Of a DNA stretch of 64,000 bases, positions 32,329 to 44,428 are shown piece after piece. The stretch lies in the NCBI GenBank assembly GCA_024867545.1, contig JANFNE010000034.1:248001-312000 (forward strand). The letters run 5' to 3'. The translations under genes and the position numbers were made by a program. Source of the stretch: Phytopythium helicoides (lineage: Eukaryota > Oomycota > Peronosporomycetes > Pythiales > Pythiaceae). Position 1 is the first letter of the stretch; each line of letters opens with the position of its first letter. The notes under the pieces are model-generated. The model did not search any database. It was given only the letters and a program-made list of their open reading frames with translations, and was not told the DNA's origin.

Positions 32329-35300
32329 AGTCAGCTGCACTCTACCCTCCTCCACCTCCATCACATCGCTCGATCGCACGTGGTTCACACCCACGCACAA
32401 GGGTTCTTCTGATCGCTGGGCTCGTCAAGCAACGGAGCACGACTCATGGGATGCAAGGGATGGGACTGCATGAGACAAAGGAGTCAGCGGTGGACCAATT
32501 TGCACACGAACAGCAGGCGACGCGACCATCGAGCTGAGTCCAGTGGTCATGTTGAAGTTGAAGGCAAGGGAGGCGACCAGCGCTGCGAGGCTGCTACCGC
32601 ATGCGAGCTGTCGATGTGGTCCGCGCCATCCATCAAGCAGCGCGTGCCGTTTTTCAAACCAAGAGGAGAAGTGACCGGTCTCGACCACATACAAAAAGCA
32701 AGACGCCGTGGCCGCCGGCCGTATAGTTCCTTCACTTGCGATTTCGGCGCGAAGCCCAGAATCGCCTCCGAGCCTCGCCTCCGACCAGCGCGTCCGACTC
32801 GCCTCCCACGAGCTCCCGCGCCGCCACACCCGACGCCACACCACCATGAGCGTCTCCCTCTGCCTCCCGACGCTCTTCTCGCTCGCCCTCGCGCTCTCCG
32901 CGCTGCTCTACGCGCTCGGCACGACGCTTTTGTTTGCGGCCGCCGCCGTCTACGCCACGGCCGTCGCCAAGCGCCGCAGCGAGAGCCACAAGGAGACCCA
33001 CAGCGCCGCCAAGCGACAGAGCACGCCAGGCACCGCCTCCGACGTCTCGGAACACTCGGAAGACTCCGCACGCGCCAACCAGGACGCCGCTCAAGCCGAC
33101 TTGGACTTGGACTTCTACTATAACAGCGAGAACGCGCGCGAGTTCGAGTTCGAGTTCGAGTTCGAGCGCCTGGCGCACAGCGGTGACGGTGTCTCTCGCT
33201 CCCGTTTCTGCTCCCGATCCTACTCGAGCCGCGACGGCAGCGACGACGGTGAAGGCGAAGGCGAAGGCGGCTACGAGTCGGACGACTGCGCCAGTTCCGC
33301 CGGGTCCTCCATCGACCACTGGGACCCCATCTTCGACGAATACTACCAAGACGTCGATGCCGCGACTGAACCCGCCGACTTCATGTTCGCCGACGCATGT
33401 ATGCACGGCATCTACGGCTTTTGCCTCTCTTGTGACGGGCCATACTACGCCGACTGCGATGTCGAGGACCTCGACTGCGACGTACAAGATGATGGAGAGT
33501 GCCTCGAGTACATCCACGACGGCGAGTACGAAGAGTACAACTACGATGGAGAGTACGAAGAGTACAACTACGATGGAGAGTACGACGAGTACAACTACGA
33601 CGGAGAGTACGAAGAGTACAACACCGAGACGCAACGCGTACGAGACCTCCTGTCATATTATGGCGACATGCACGATACGTCCGATGCGGACGCCGTCATC
33701 GAGAGCTTTCGCCACAACTTCATGGACGGTCACGACACGGACTACAACGACCACTACCGCTACGGCGGCGGCGACCTCGACTACAGCTGTGGCAACTACG
33801 GCAGTGTCGCTGCATCCAATGTGTCGTTCGAGCTCGATGAGGTGAAGATCGTTGGCCCCGACCTCGAGCTTCTGTCCGCGCTCGGACTGGAGCTTCCACA
33901 TGAGTCCGAGTCCGAGACGAAGCACGTTGGACCCGACCTCGAGCTTCTATCTGCACTCGGACTGGAGCTTCCACATGAGTCCGAGTCCGAGACGAACCGC
34001 GTCGGACCCGACCTCGAGCTTCTCGCCGCACTCGGACTGGACCAAGACTGCCAAGCTGAGTCCGTCACAACAACCGTGACCTCGAGCTCGCAGCCGTCGG
34101 TCGAGACGACCGAGACCGCAAACACCACGACCGCCAAGCGTAATGGCACGACCAGCATCCCCAACGCCAGGAAGGTGTCATCGACCAAGCGACCCACGCG
34201 CACCAATGCCAACAAGGCGCTCGAGAACCGTCCGCGCTGGCGCTGATCTCAAGAAGACACAGCATGATACGACACGACACGACATAACACAGCGTGTTGT
34301 CCAGGTTGGTCGTCTGTGGAAGCCAATCGACTGGATGGCTCCACCCTGCCTGCACTCGCTGGCATCCCGAGTATTTATCATCCATCTATCCATCTATTTA
34401 TCTATCTATCTAGCCATCAACTATGAAAAGTACGCACGTACACCATCGATTCGATTCGATCTGCATGTTCAACACTGATAATCAAACAGCAATACACAAA
34501 AACACACAAACAAGCGTAGCGTGAGATCCGAGATCCGAGATCGATTCCGACACGACTCGATACAGCATCACATCATGAATGCACACAGCATCACCAAACT
34601 TGTTCCCTTCTCGCCGACTCGCCAACTTGACAACTCACCCACTTGACAACTCGACAACTAGCCAACTTGCGAGCCTCATCCTTGTTTCTCTCTTGCACAC
34701 CTGTGCTGTCCAAAGCATCACTCTTCCAACATCAAGCAAGCAAGCATCAAGCAAACAAACCGAGACCAGCAAACTGAGATAGCACCATGAGTACGGGGGA
34801 AGAAGTGTAAAGGAAAAACAAATCATAAAAAGATGGAAAACGAAAGTGAAAACGGGAAAAGAAGAAAGAGAAAAAAAGAGGAAAGAGAAAAAAAGGAAAG
34901 AGAGAAAAAAAAAAGCAAACGCACCTGACAGATCACATCAACCTCGGCGCGTTTCCTTTTCGATCGACTCGCCTTGAGCTGCAAACACACCATCCATTCG
35001 TTCATTCGTCCATTCATCCATTCATGCCGTGTAGAGAGAGAGAGAGAGAGAGAGAGAGGCAAACAATGAGCGGGAGTGGTGAGGTGGTTTCTTCTTGGAT
35101 ATGTGGAAACGTGGAAACCACTTCGAGCCGTAGGAAGAAAACAACAACAACAACAAAGAGATAGTACCTGCAGCACTCCTGCACCACACCTGCACCACAC
35201 ACCAACATATTCAGATACCCATGGGTTAGTGATGGGGTCGACAGACTGCAGACTGCAGACTAGCACAACGAGACCCGAACGTGTCGTTAGCCAACGTGAA

Positions 35301-36354
35301 CGCACGCTCAGGACTCGGTGAAGCGCAACGAGTAGCAGCACGGCGTGGCGTGGTGCGGAACGCCTGAGCGCGTCTTGCCAGTATACAGCTGAGCTTGGGG
35401 GGATCGGGGGATCGATGTATTGGGGAATCGAGGATCGGGGGATCAAGGATCGAGGATCAGCGGATCTCACGCCTTCTCTTCGCGTCCAGAGTCTCCAGAT
35501 GCATCACCCCGTCGCCGCTCGACGGCTCCGTGGACTCTGTAGCACCATACTGCACCTCACCGTGCCGCACCACACCACACCGCACCGCTCTACCTTTGCT
35601 TGGCTTGTTACTTCCTTGACTGCCTCGACCCTCTTCCACTCTCGTTCCACTGCGTACTCCACCACATCGACTCGCTGCACCACCACGACGTGCCCCACAC
35701 GCACGACGCCCACTCACAAGCACACGCACAGCGCCCGCACACACACGCACAGCGCCTAGCGTCCTCCCCGCGCCTCCAGTCTCCGCGCTTCCGTCCCTGG
35801 CGCCACCAGTAGCTGCGCCTCCCTCCCTGGTCCCTGCTGCAGTCTGCAGCGCACACCTCACAAATACTCACTCACTCACTCACACACACACTCACACATC
35901 TCCCACAGCTCACGCGAGCGCCGGTGCCGTACAACTGCTACTGCCAACGCCAGCGCATCGCCGTCCTTTCTCGCAATGCAACGCCAGCTTTGCCGCAGCA
36001 TCGAGTCGACACGATACGACGTCCAACACCCGAGCGAATTGGCTGTTGGAAATCAGGTCGCGTGACGTACTGTATACGACGTCCAGTGTCGACGCCAGCC
36101 AGAGTGGTACGGAATCCCGCAGTAGATCTTTGGAAGGTTGCAGTTTGCAGTAGACAGGATTGCTTGGTCGAGGAGGGTCCGGATCCCCTGAGCACGAACG
36201 AGGCTCTCTCACTTCTGGATTGTCCTGGCGGGGGCCGACACGCGTCCTGCACGCAGTCAATAGAGAAGGCAGCCACATGTCATCACCTCCCAGCTCTTCC
36301 GGTGACATCCTGTGTGAATACCAGTCAGCAAGTCGGCAAGTCAGCAAGTCGGCT
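32329..36354 (+). repeat. Array unit 3
   Basis: 4,026 bp. It has a long (ga)n run at 35,033-35,058 and a shortened (aac)n. Its spacer is the closest match to both flanks of the retrotransposon in unit 5, including gtgtcgttagccaacgtg and cggtgaagcgcaacg. Confidence 0.9.
32846..34246 (+). CDS. RPRWR-family array protein, copy 3
   Basis: 466 residues. Four EF pairs instead of five, one Ser-Glu pair fewer after the first VGPDLELL repeat, and His for Asp in VSEHSEDSA. It has four Tyr-rich repeats and three VGPDLELL repeats. All cysteines of the block and the RPRWR end are kept. Confidence 0.85.
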   Translation: MSVSLCLPTLFSLALALSALLYALGTTLLFAAAAVYATAVAKRRSESHKETHSAAKRQSTPGTASDVSEHSEDSARANQDAAQADLDLDFYYNSENAREFEFEFEFERLAHSGDGVSRSRFCSRSYSSRDGSDDGEGEGEGGYESDDCASSAGSSIDHWDPIFDEYYQDVDAATEPADFMFADACMHGIYGFCLSCDGPYYADCDVEDLDCDVQDDGECLEYIHDGEYEEYNYDGEYEEYNYDGEYDEYNYDGEYEEYNTETQRVRDLLSYYGDMHDTSDADAVIESFRHNFMDGHDTDYNDHYRYGGGDLDYSCGNYGSVAASNVSFELDEVKIVGPDLELLSALGLELPHESESETKHVGPDLELLSALGLELPHESESETNRVGPDLELLAALGLDQDCQAESVTTTVTSSSQPSVETTETANTTTAKRNGTTSIPNARKVSSTKRPTRTNANKALENRPRWR

Positions 36355-36871
36355 AGTCAGCTGCACTCTACCCTCCTCCACCTCCATCACATCGCTCGAT
36401 CGCACGTGGTTCACACCCACGCACAAGGGTTCTTCTGATCGCAGGGCTCGTCAAGCAACGGAGCACGACTCATGGGATGCAAGGGATGGGACTGCATGAG
36501 ACAAAGGAGTCAGCGGTGGACCAATTTGCACACGAACAGCAGGCGACGCGACCATCGAGCTGAGTCCAGTGGTCATGTTGAAGTTGAAGGCAAGGGAGGC
36601 GACCAGCGCTGCGAGGCTGCTACCGCATGCGAGCTGTCGATGTGGTCCGCGCCATCCATCAAGCAGCGCGTGCCGTTTTTCAAACCAAGAGGAGAAGTGA
36701 CCGGTCTCGACCACATACAAAAAGCAAGACGCCGTGGCCGCCGGCCGTATAGTTCCTTCACTTGCGATTTCGGCGCGAAGCCCAGAATCGCCTCCGAGCC
36801 TCGCCTCCGACCAGCGCGTCCGACTCGCCTCCCACGAGCTCCCGCGCCGCCACACCCGACGCCACACCACC

Positions 36872-38266
36872 ATGAGCGTCTCCCTCTGCCTCCCGACGCT
36901 CTTCTCGCTCGCCCTCGCGCTCTCCGCGCTGCTCTACGCGCTCGGCACGACGCTTTTGTTTGCGGCCGCCGCCGTCTACGCCACGGCCGTCGCCAAGCGC
37001 CGCAGCGAGAGCCACAAGGAGACCCACAGCGCCGCCAAGCGACAGAGCACGCCAGGCACCGCCTCCGACGTCTCGGAAGACTCGGAAGACTCCGCACGCG
37101 CCAACCAGGACGCCGCTCAAGCCGACTTGGACTTGGACTTCTACTATAACAGCGAGAACGCGCGCGAGTTCGAGTTCGAGCGCCTGGCGCACAGCGGTGA
37201 CGGTGTCTCTCGCTCCCATTTCTGCTCCCGATCCTACTCGAGCCGCGACGGCAGCGACGACGGTGAAGGCGAAGGCGAAGGCGGCTACGAGTCGGACGAC
37301 TGCGCCAGTTCCGCCGGGTCTTCCATCGACCACTGGGACCCCATCTTCGACGAATACTACCAAGACGTCGATGCCGCGACTGAACCCGCCGACTTCATGT
37401 TCGCCGACGCATGTATGCACGGCATCTACGGCTTTTGCCTCTCTTGTGACGGGCCATACTACGCCGACTGCGATGTCGAGGACCTCGACTGCGACGTACA
37501 AGATGATGGAGAGTGCCTCGAGTACATCCACGACGGCGAGTACGAAGAGTACAACTACGATGGAGAGTACGAAGAGTACAACTACGATGGAGAGTACGAC
37601 GAGTACAACTACGACGGAGAGTACGAAGAGTACAACACCGAGACGCAACGCGTACGAGACCTCCTGTCATATTATGGCGACATGCACGATACGTCCGATG
37701 CGGACGCCGTCATCGAGAGCTTTCGCCACAACTTCATGGACGGTCACGACACGGACTACAACGACCACTACCGCTACGGCGGCGGCGACCTCGACTACAG
37801 CTGTGGCAACTACGGCAGTGTCGCTGCATCCAATGTGTCGTTCGAGCTCGATGAGGTGAAGATCGTTGGCCCCGACCTCGAGCTTCTGTCCGCGCTCGGA
37901 CTGGAGCTTCCACATGAGTCCGAGTCCGAGTCCGAGACGAAGCACGTTGGCCCCGACCTCGAGCTTCTATCTGCACTCGGACTGGAGCTTCCACACGAGT
38001 CCGAGTCCGAGACGAACCGCGTCGGACCCGACCTCGAGCTTCTCGCCGCACTCGGACTGGACCAAGACTGCCAAGCTGAGTCCGTCACAACAACCGTGAC
38101 CTCGAGCTCGCAGCCGTCGGTCGAGACGACCGAGACCGCAAACACCACGACCGCCAAGCGTAATGGCACGACCAGCATCCCCAACGCCAGGAAGGTGTCA
38201 TCGACCAAGCGACCCACGCGCACCAATGCCAACAAGGCGCTCGAGAACCGTCCGCGCTGGCGCTGA
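36872..38266 (+). CDS. RPRWR-family array protein, copy 4
   Basis: 464 residues. Only two EF pairs remain (REFEFERLAH), and His replaces Arg in RSHFCSRS. Four Tyr-rich repeats and three VGPDLELL repeats. The protein is nearly identical to copy 5, pointing to a recent duplication or conversion between units 4 and 5. Confidence 0.85.
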   Translation: MSVSLCLPTLFSLALALSALLYALGTTLLFAAAAVYATAVAKRRSESHKETHSAAKRQSTPGTASDVSEDSEDSARANQDAAQADLDLDFYYNSENAREFEFERLAHSGDGVSRSHFCSRSYSSRDGSDDGEGEGEGGYESDDCASSAGSSIDHWDPIFDEYYQDVDAATEPADFMFADACMHGIYGFCLSCDGPYYADCDVEDLDCDVQDDGECLEYIHDGEYEEYNYDGEYEEYNYDGEYDEYNYDGEYEEYNTETQRVRDLLSYYGDMHDTSDADAVIESFRHNFMDGHDTDYNDHYRYGGGDLDYSCGNYGSVAASNVSFELDEVKIVGPDLELLSALGLELPHESESESETKHVGPDLELLSALGLELPHESESETNRVGPDLELLAALGLDQDCQAESVTTTVTSSSQPSVETTETANTTTAKRNGTTSIPNARKVSSTKRPTRTNANKALENRPRWR

Positions 38267-38930
38267 TCTCAAGAAGACACAGCATGATACGACACGACAC
38301 GACATAACACAGCGTGTTGTCCAGGTTGGTCGTCTGTGGAAGCCAATCGACTGGATGGCTCCACCCTGCCTGCACTCGCTGGCATCCCGAGTATTTATCA
38401 TCCATCTATCCATCTATTTATCTATCTATCTAGCCATCAACTATGAAAAGTACGCACGTACACCATCGATTCGATTCGATCTGCATGTTCAACACTGATA
38501 ATCAAACAGCAATACACAAAAACACACAAACAAGCGTAGCGTGAGATCCGAGATCCGAGATCGATTCCGACACGACTCGACACGGCATGACATCATGAAT
38601 GCACACAGCATCACCAAACTTGTTCCCTTCTCGCCGACTCGCCAACTTGACAACTCACCCACTTGACAACTCGACAACTAGCCAACTTGCGAGCCTCATC
38701 CTTGTTTCTCTCTTGCACACCTGTGCTGTCCAAAGCATCCCTCTTCCAACATCGAGCAAGCAAGCATCAAGCAAACAAACCGAGACCAGCAAACCGAGAC
38801 AGCACCATGAATACGTGGGAAAGAGTGCAAAGGAAAAAAAAAAAAACAAATCATAAAAAGAGGGGAAAAGAAAGTGAAAATGGGAAAAGAGGAAAGAAAA
38901 AAAAAAAGAGAGGAAAGAGAGAGAGAAAAG

Positions 38931-38973
<43 letters not shown>
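38931..38973 (+). repeat. Poly-A run (43 A) inside a homopurine tract
   Basis: An uninterrupted A43 following about 100 nt of almost pure A/G (38,826-38,930). Other units have shorter A/G tracts at the same place, so this is a local expansion and not a poly-A tail of an insertion. Confidence 0.9.
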
Positions 38974-38974
<1 letters not shown>

Positions 38975-39187
38975 AGCAAACACACCTGACGGACCACATC
39001 CACCTCGGCGCGTTTCCTTTTCGATCGACTCGCATTGAGCTGCAAACACACCATTCATTCATCCATTCATTCATTCATCCATTCATGCCGTGTAGAGAGA
39101 GAGAGAGGCAAACAATGAGCGAGAGTGGTGAGGTGGTTTCTTCTTGGATATGTGGAAACGTGGAAACCACTTCGAGTCGTAGGAAGA

Positions 39188-39239
<52 letters not shown>

Positions 39240-40968
39240 AAAAGATATAGTACCTGCAGCACTCCTGCACCACACCTGCACCACACCTGCACCACACCTG
39301 CACCACACACCAACATATACAGATACCCATGGGTTAGTGATGGGGTCGACAGACTGCAGACTGCAGACTGCAGACTGCAGACTGGCGCAACGAGTACCGA
39401 ACCTGTCGTGAGCCGACGTGAACGCACGCTCAGGACTCGGTGCAGCGCGACGAGTAGCAGCATGGTGTAACAGCTGAGCTCGTGGGGTATTGGGGGATCG
39501 GGGGGATCAGCGGATCGGGGGATCAGCGGATCGAGGATCGAGGATCGGCGGATCTCACGCCTTCTCTTCGCGTCCAGAGTCTCTAGATGCGTCACCTCGT
39601 CGTTGCTCGACGGCTCCGTGGACTCTGTAGCACCATACTGCACCTAACCGTGCCGCGCCGCACCACACTGCACCCCATCGCTCTACCTTTGCTTGGCTTG
39701 TTACTTGCTTGACTGCCTCGACCCTCTTCCACTCTCGTTCCGCTGCGTACTCCACCACATCGACTCGCTGCACCACCACGACGTGCCCCACACGCACGAC
39801 GCCCACTCACAAGCACACGCACAGCGCCCGCACACACACGCACAGCGCCTAGCGTCCTCCCCGCGCCTCCAGTCTCCGCGCTTCCGTCCCTGGCGCCACC
39901 AGTAGCTGCGCCTCCCTCCCTGGTCCCTGCTGCAGTCTGCAGCGCACACCTCACAAATACTCACTCACTCACTCACACACACACTCACACATCTCCCACA
40001 GCTCACGCGAGCGCCGGTGCCGTACAACTGCTACTGCCAACGCCAGCGCATCGCCGTCCTTTCTCGCAATGCAACGCCAGCTTTGCCGCAGCATCGAGTC
40101 GACACGATACGACGTCCAACACCCGAGCGAATTGGCTGTTGGAAATCAGGTCGCGTGACGTACTGTATACGACGTCCAGTGTCGACGCCAGCCAGAGTGG
40201 TACGGAATCCCGCAGTAGATCTTTGGAAGGTTGCAGTTTGCAGTAGGCAGGCAGGATTGCTTGGTCGAGGAGGGTCCGGATCCCCTGAGCACGAACGAGG
40301 CTCTCTCACTTCTGGATTGTCCTGGCGGGGGCCCACACGCGTCCTGCACGCAGTCAATAGAGAAGGCAGCCACATGTCATCACCTCCCAGCTCTTCCGGT
40401 GGCATCCTGTGTGAATACCAGTCAGCAAGTCGGCAAGTCAGCAAGTCGGCTAGTCAGCTGCACTCTACCCTCCTCCACCTCCATCACATCGCTCGATCGC
40501 ACGTGGTTCACACCCACGCACAAGGGTTCTTCTGATCGCAGGGGTCGTCAAGCAACGGAGCACGACTCATGGGATGCAAGGGATGGGACTGCATGAGACA
40601 AAGGAGTCAGCGGTGGACCAATTTGCACACGAACAGCAGGCGACGCGACCATCGAGCTGAGTCCAGTGGTCATGTTGAAGTTGAAGGCAAGGAAGGCGAC
40701 CAGCGCTGCGAGGCTGCTACCGCATGAGAGCTGTCGATGTGGTCCGCGCCATCCATCAAGCAGCGCGTGCCGTTTTTCAAACCAAGAGGAGAAGTGACCG
40801 GTCTCGACCACATACAAAAAGCAAGACGCCGTGGCCGCCGGCCGTATAGTTCCTTCACTTGCGATTTCGGCGCGAAGCCCAGAATCGCCTCCGAGCCTCG
40901 CCTCCGACCAGCGCGTCCGACTCGCCTCCCACGAGCTCCCGCGCCGCCACACCCGACGCCACACCACC

Positions 40969-42363
40969 ATGAGCGTCTCCCTCTGCCTCCCGACGCTCTT
41001 CTCGCTCGCCCTCGCGCTCTCCGCGCTGCTCTACGCGCTCGGCACGACGCTTTTGTTTGCGGCCGCCGCCGTCTACGCCACGGCCGTCGCCAAGCGCCGC
41101 AGCGAGAGCCACAAGGAGACCCACAGCGCCGCCAAGCGACAGAGCACGCCAGGCACCGCCTCCGACGTCTCGGAAGACTCGGAAGACTCCGCACGCGCCA
41201 ACCAGGACGCCGCTCAAGCCGACTTGGACTTGGACTTCTACTATAACAGCGAGAACGCGCGCGAGTTCGAGTTCGAGCGCCTGGCGCACAGCGGTGACGG
41301 TGTCTCTCGCTCCCATTTCTGCTCCCGATCCTACTCGAGCCGCGACGGCAGCGACGACGGTGAAGGCGAAGGCGAAGGCGGCTACGAGTCGGACGACTGC
41401 GCCAGTTCCGCCGGGTCTTCCATCGACCACTGGGACCCCATCTTCGACGAATACTACCAAGACGTCGATGCCGCGACTGAACCCGCCGACTTCATGTTCG
41501 CCGACGCATGTATGCACGGCATCTACGGCTTTTGCCTCTCTTGTGACGGGCCATACTACGCCGACTGCGATGTCGAGGACCTCGACTGCGACGTACAAGA
41601 TGATGGAGAGTGCCTCGAGTACATCCACGACGGCGAGTACGAAGAGTACAACTACGATGGAGAGTACGAAGAGTACAACTACGATGGAGAGTACGACGAG
41701 TACAACTACGACGGAGAGTACGAAGAGTACAACACCGAGACGCAACGCGTACGAGACCTCCTGTCATATTATGGCGACATGCACGATACGTCCGATGCGG
41801 ACGCCGTCATCGAGAGCTTTCGCCACAACTTCATGGACGGTCACGACACGGACTACAACGACCACTACCGCTACGGCGGCGGCGACCTCGACTACAGCTG
41901 TGGCAACTACGGCAGTGTCGCTGCATCCAATGTGTCGTTCGAGCTCGATGAGGTGAAGATCGTTGGCCCCGACCTCGAGCTTCTGTCCGCGCTCGGACTG
42001 GAGCTTCCACATGAGTCCGAGTCCGAGTCCGAGACGAAGCACGTTGGCCCCGACCTCGAGCTTCTATCTGCACTCGGACTGGAGCTTCCACACGAGTCCG
42101 AGTCCGAGACGAACCGCGTCGGACCCGACCTCGAGCTTCTCGCCGCACTCGGACTGGACCAAGACTGCCAAGCTGAGTCCGTCACAACAACCGTGACCTC
42201 GAGCTCGCAGCCGTCGGTCGAGACGACCGAGACCGCAAACACCACGACCGCCAAGCGTAATGGCACGACCAGCATCCCCAACGCCAGGATGGTGTCATCG
42301 ACCAAGCGACCCACGCGCACCAATGCCAACAAGGCGCTCGAGAACCGTCCGCGCTGGCGCTGA
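40969..42363 (+). CDS. RPRWR-family array protein, copy 5
   Basis: 464 residues. Two EF pairs and His in RSHFC as in copy 4, plus Met for Lys in NARMVSS, a change also found in copies 6 and 7. Four Tyr-rich and three VGPDLELL repeats. It is the last gene before the retrotransposon. Confidence 0.85.
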   Translation: MSVSLCLPTLFSLALALSALLYALGTTLLFAAAAVYATAVAKRRSESHKETHSAAKRQSTPGTASDVSEDSEDSARANQDAAQADLDLDFYYNSENAREFEFERLAHSGDGVSRSHFCSRSYSSRDGSDDGEGEGEGGYESDDCASSAGSSIDHWDPIFDEYYQDVDAATEPADFMFADACMHGIYGFCLSCDGPYYADCDVEDLDCDVQDDGECLEYIHDGEYEEYNYDGEYEEYNYDGEYDEYNYDGEYEEYNTETQRVRDLLSYYGDMHDTSDADAVIESFRHNFMDGHDTDYNDHYRYGGGDLDYSCGNYGSVAASNVSFELDEVKIVGPDLELLSALGLELPHESESESETKHVGPDLELLSALGLELPHESESETNRVGPDLELLAALGLDQDCQAESVTTTVTSSSQPSVETTETANTTTAKRNGTTSIPNARMVSSTKRPTRTNANKALENRPRWR

Positions 42364-43406
42364 TCTCAAGAAGACACAGCATGATACGACACGACACGAC
42401 ATAACACAGCGTGTTGTCCAGGTTGGTCGTCTGTGGAAGCCAATCGACTGGATGGCTCCACCCTGCCTGCACTCGCTGGCATCCCGAGTATTTATCATCC
42501 ATCTATTTATCTATCTATCTATCTAGCCATCAACTATGAAAAGTACGCACGTACACCATCGATTCGATTCGATCTGCATGTTCAACACTGATAATCAAAC
42601 AGCAATACACAAAAACACACAAACAAGCGTAGCGTGAGATCCGAGATCCGAGATCGATTCCGACACGACTCGATACAGCATCACATCATGAATGCACACA
42701 GCATCACCAAACTTGTTCCCTTCTCGCCGACTCGCCAACTTGACAACTCACCCACTTGACAACTCGACAACTAGCCAACTTGCGAGCCTCATCCTTGTTT
42801 CTCTCTTGCACACCTGTGCTGTCCAAAGCATCACTCTTCCAACATCAAGCAAGCAAGCATCAAGCAAACAAACCGAGACCAGCAAACTGAGATAGCACCA
42901 TGAGTACGGGGGAAGAAGTGCAAAGAAAAAAAAAAAAAACAAATCATAAAAAGATGGAAAACGAAAGTGAAAACGGGAAAAGAAGAAAGAGAAAAAAAAG
43001 AGGAAAGAGAAAAAAAGGAAAGAGAGAAAACAAAAAAGCAAACGCACCTGACAAATCACATCCACCTCGGCGCGTTTCCTTTTCGATCGACTCGCCTTGA
43101 GCTGCACACACACCATTCATTCATTCATCCATTCATGCCGTGTAGAGAGAGAGAGAGGCAAACAATGAGCGGGAGTGGTGAGGTGGTTTCTTCTTGGATA
43201 TGTGGAAACGTGGAAACCACTTCGAGCCGTAGGAAGAAAACAACAACAACAACAAAGAGATAGTACCTGCAGCACACCTGCACCGCACACCAACATATAC
43301 AGATACCCATGGGTTAGTGATGGGGTCGACAGACTGCAGACTGCAGACTAGCACAACGAGACCCGAACGTGTCGTTAGCCAACGTGAACGCACGCTCAGG
43401 ACTTGG

Positions 43407-43427
43407 CGAGTATGCGGAGGATACTCG
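43407..43427 (+). repeat. Hairpin at the left end of the element
   Basis: CGAGTAT and ATACTCG form a perfect 7-bp stem with a 7-nt loop, three bases inside the element's left boundary. It may be part of a terminal recombination site. Confidence 0.5.
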
Positions 43428-43612
43428 GGTTTCCGGACGAGTACTAGTCTAGTATCAAACGCAGTCGTTACAGAATTGTAGAGATCTAAAGGTCACGGTG
43501 CGACTTCTGGTGAGCGCCAGCACTTGGGCGCCGAGTCGCCGTGCTGGCTTCACTTTTAGATTGCATCCGCATCGCTTAAATTCCCGATCGACCGTTCATT
43601 CGTTTGGCTTTA

Positions 43613-44428
43613 ATGGCCCCAAGACGCCTACAAGTCGGTGCGTTGGTTTTTGTGGCGCCCCGTCATGTCGAAGGGATGAACAAGCACTCGTACGGTCGAG
43701 TGGTTTCGATTCGAGGTGCAAATGCGAGCCTCCAATTGTGCGGACCTGGATTAGAGGAACAAGCCCCGAAGTACGCCGCTCCGGTGGAGGTGCTACTCCC
43801 ACGGGTGGTGGCAGAAGACGAAGCTGCAATGTGGCCAGGTTCGTTCGTGAGCTACCCGATCGCCTTCGTCCAGCCCTGCGGTCGATACATGGGCAAGTGG
43901 GACTATGGTGTGGTTTGTGGATACACGATGATCGGCTCGGCTGCCGAGTTGCTGGTGTGCGTGGATACAACGTCGACGAGAGTGCCATTGACATCGGCAG
44001 ATGCAGTTATCAAGGTGGACAACCTCACCTATGCTCTAAGGCCGGCAGCAGGAACGAGTGCCATGTCAACAAATGCGCACGAGCTCGTGCGACTGCAGGA
44101 TGACATAATCCGTCTGTGTAAAACAAAGGTGGGATTGCGCAAGGTGATCCAGAAGCAATTAACAACACCTTTCCAGCCGGATGAGACCGTCTATCTATTG
44201 AATGACAACCTCGACCTTATTCCAGTGCGCCGGCAGCATATCGTTGATTGTAACTCAGGCCCACGGACGAAGCGCCCGAGAGATGTCTTCGATGATCCGC
44301 AAGCTACCGAGGAAGGTGTGGCTACCACAACAGAACGCCCTGCACAGCGTCACAGAGTGATGTCACCCTCCCAGGAAGCCTCTTTCGTCGAGCTACCCCA
44401 CACGCTTCCAGCCCTCATACTGGGGTGA
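43613..44428 (+). CDS. Retrotransposon ORF A (gag-like, first part)
   Basis: 271 residues from the ATG at 43613. The frame is also open from a TTG at 43604. An initiator-like ttcattcgtttgg lies just upstream. The first half looks folded and beta-rich (LQVGALVFVAPRHVEG, KWDYGVVCGYTMIG, VYLLNDNLDLIPVRRQHIV). The end is Thr/Arg-rich. No named domain was recognised. The last 133 nt overlap ORF B in the -1 frame. Confidence 0.6.
   Translation: MAPRRLQVGALVFVAPRHVEGMNKHSYGRVVSIRGANASLQLCGPGLEEQAPKYAAPVEVLLPRVVAEDEAAMWPGSFVSYPIAFVQPCGRYMGKWDYGVVCGYTMIGSAAELLVCVDTTSTRVPLTSADAVIKVDNLTYALRPAAGTSAMSTNAHELVRLQDDIIRLCKTKVGLRKVIQKQLTTPFQPDETVYLLNDNLDLIPVRRQHIVDCNSGPRTKRPRDVFDDPQATEEGVATTTERPAQRHRVMSPSQEASFVELPHTLPALILG

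Larger units (their letters stand above)
36355..40451 (+). repeat. Array unit 4
   Basis: 4,097 bp. It contains a 43-A homopolymer (38,931-38,973) at the end of its homopurine tract and the longest AAC run (39,187-39,238). Confidence 0.9.
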
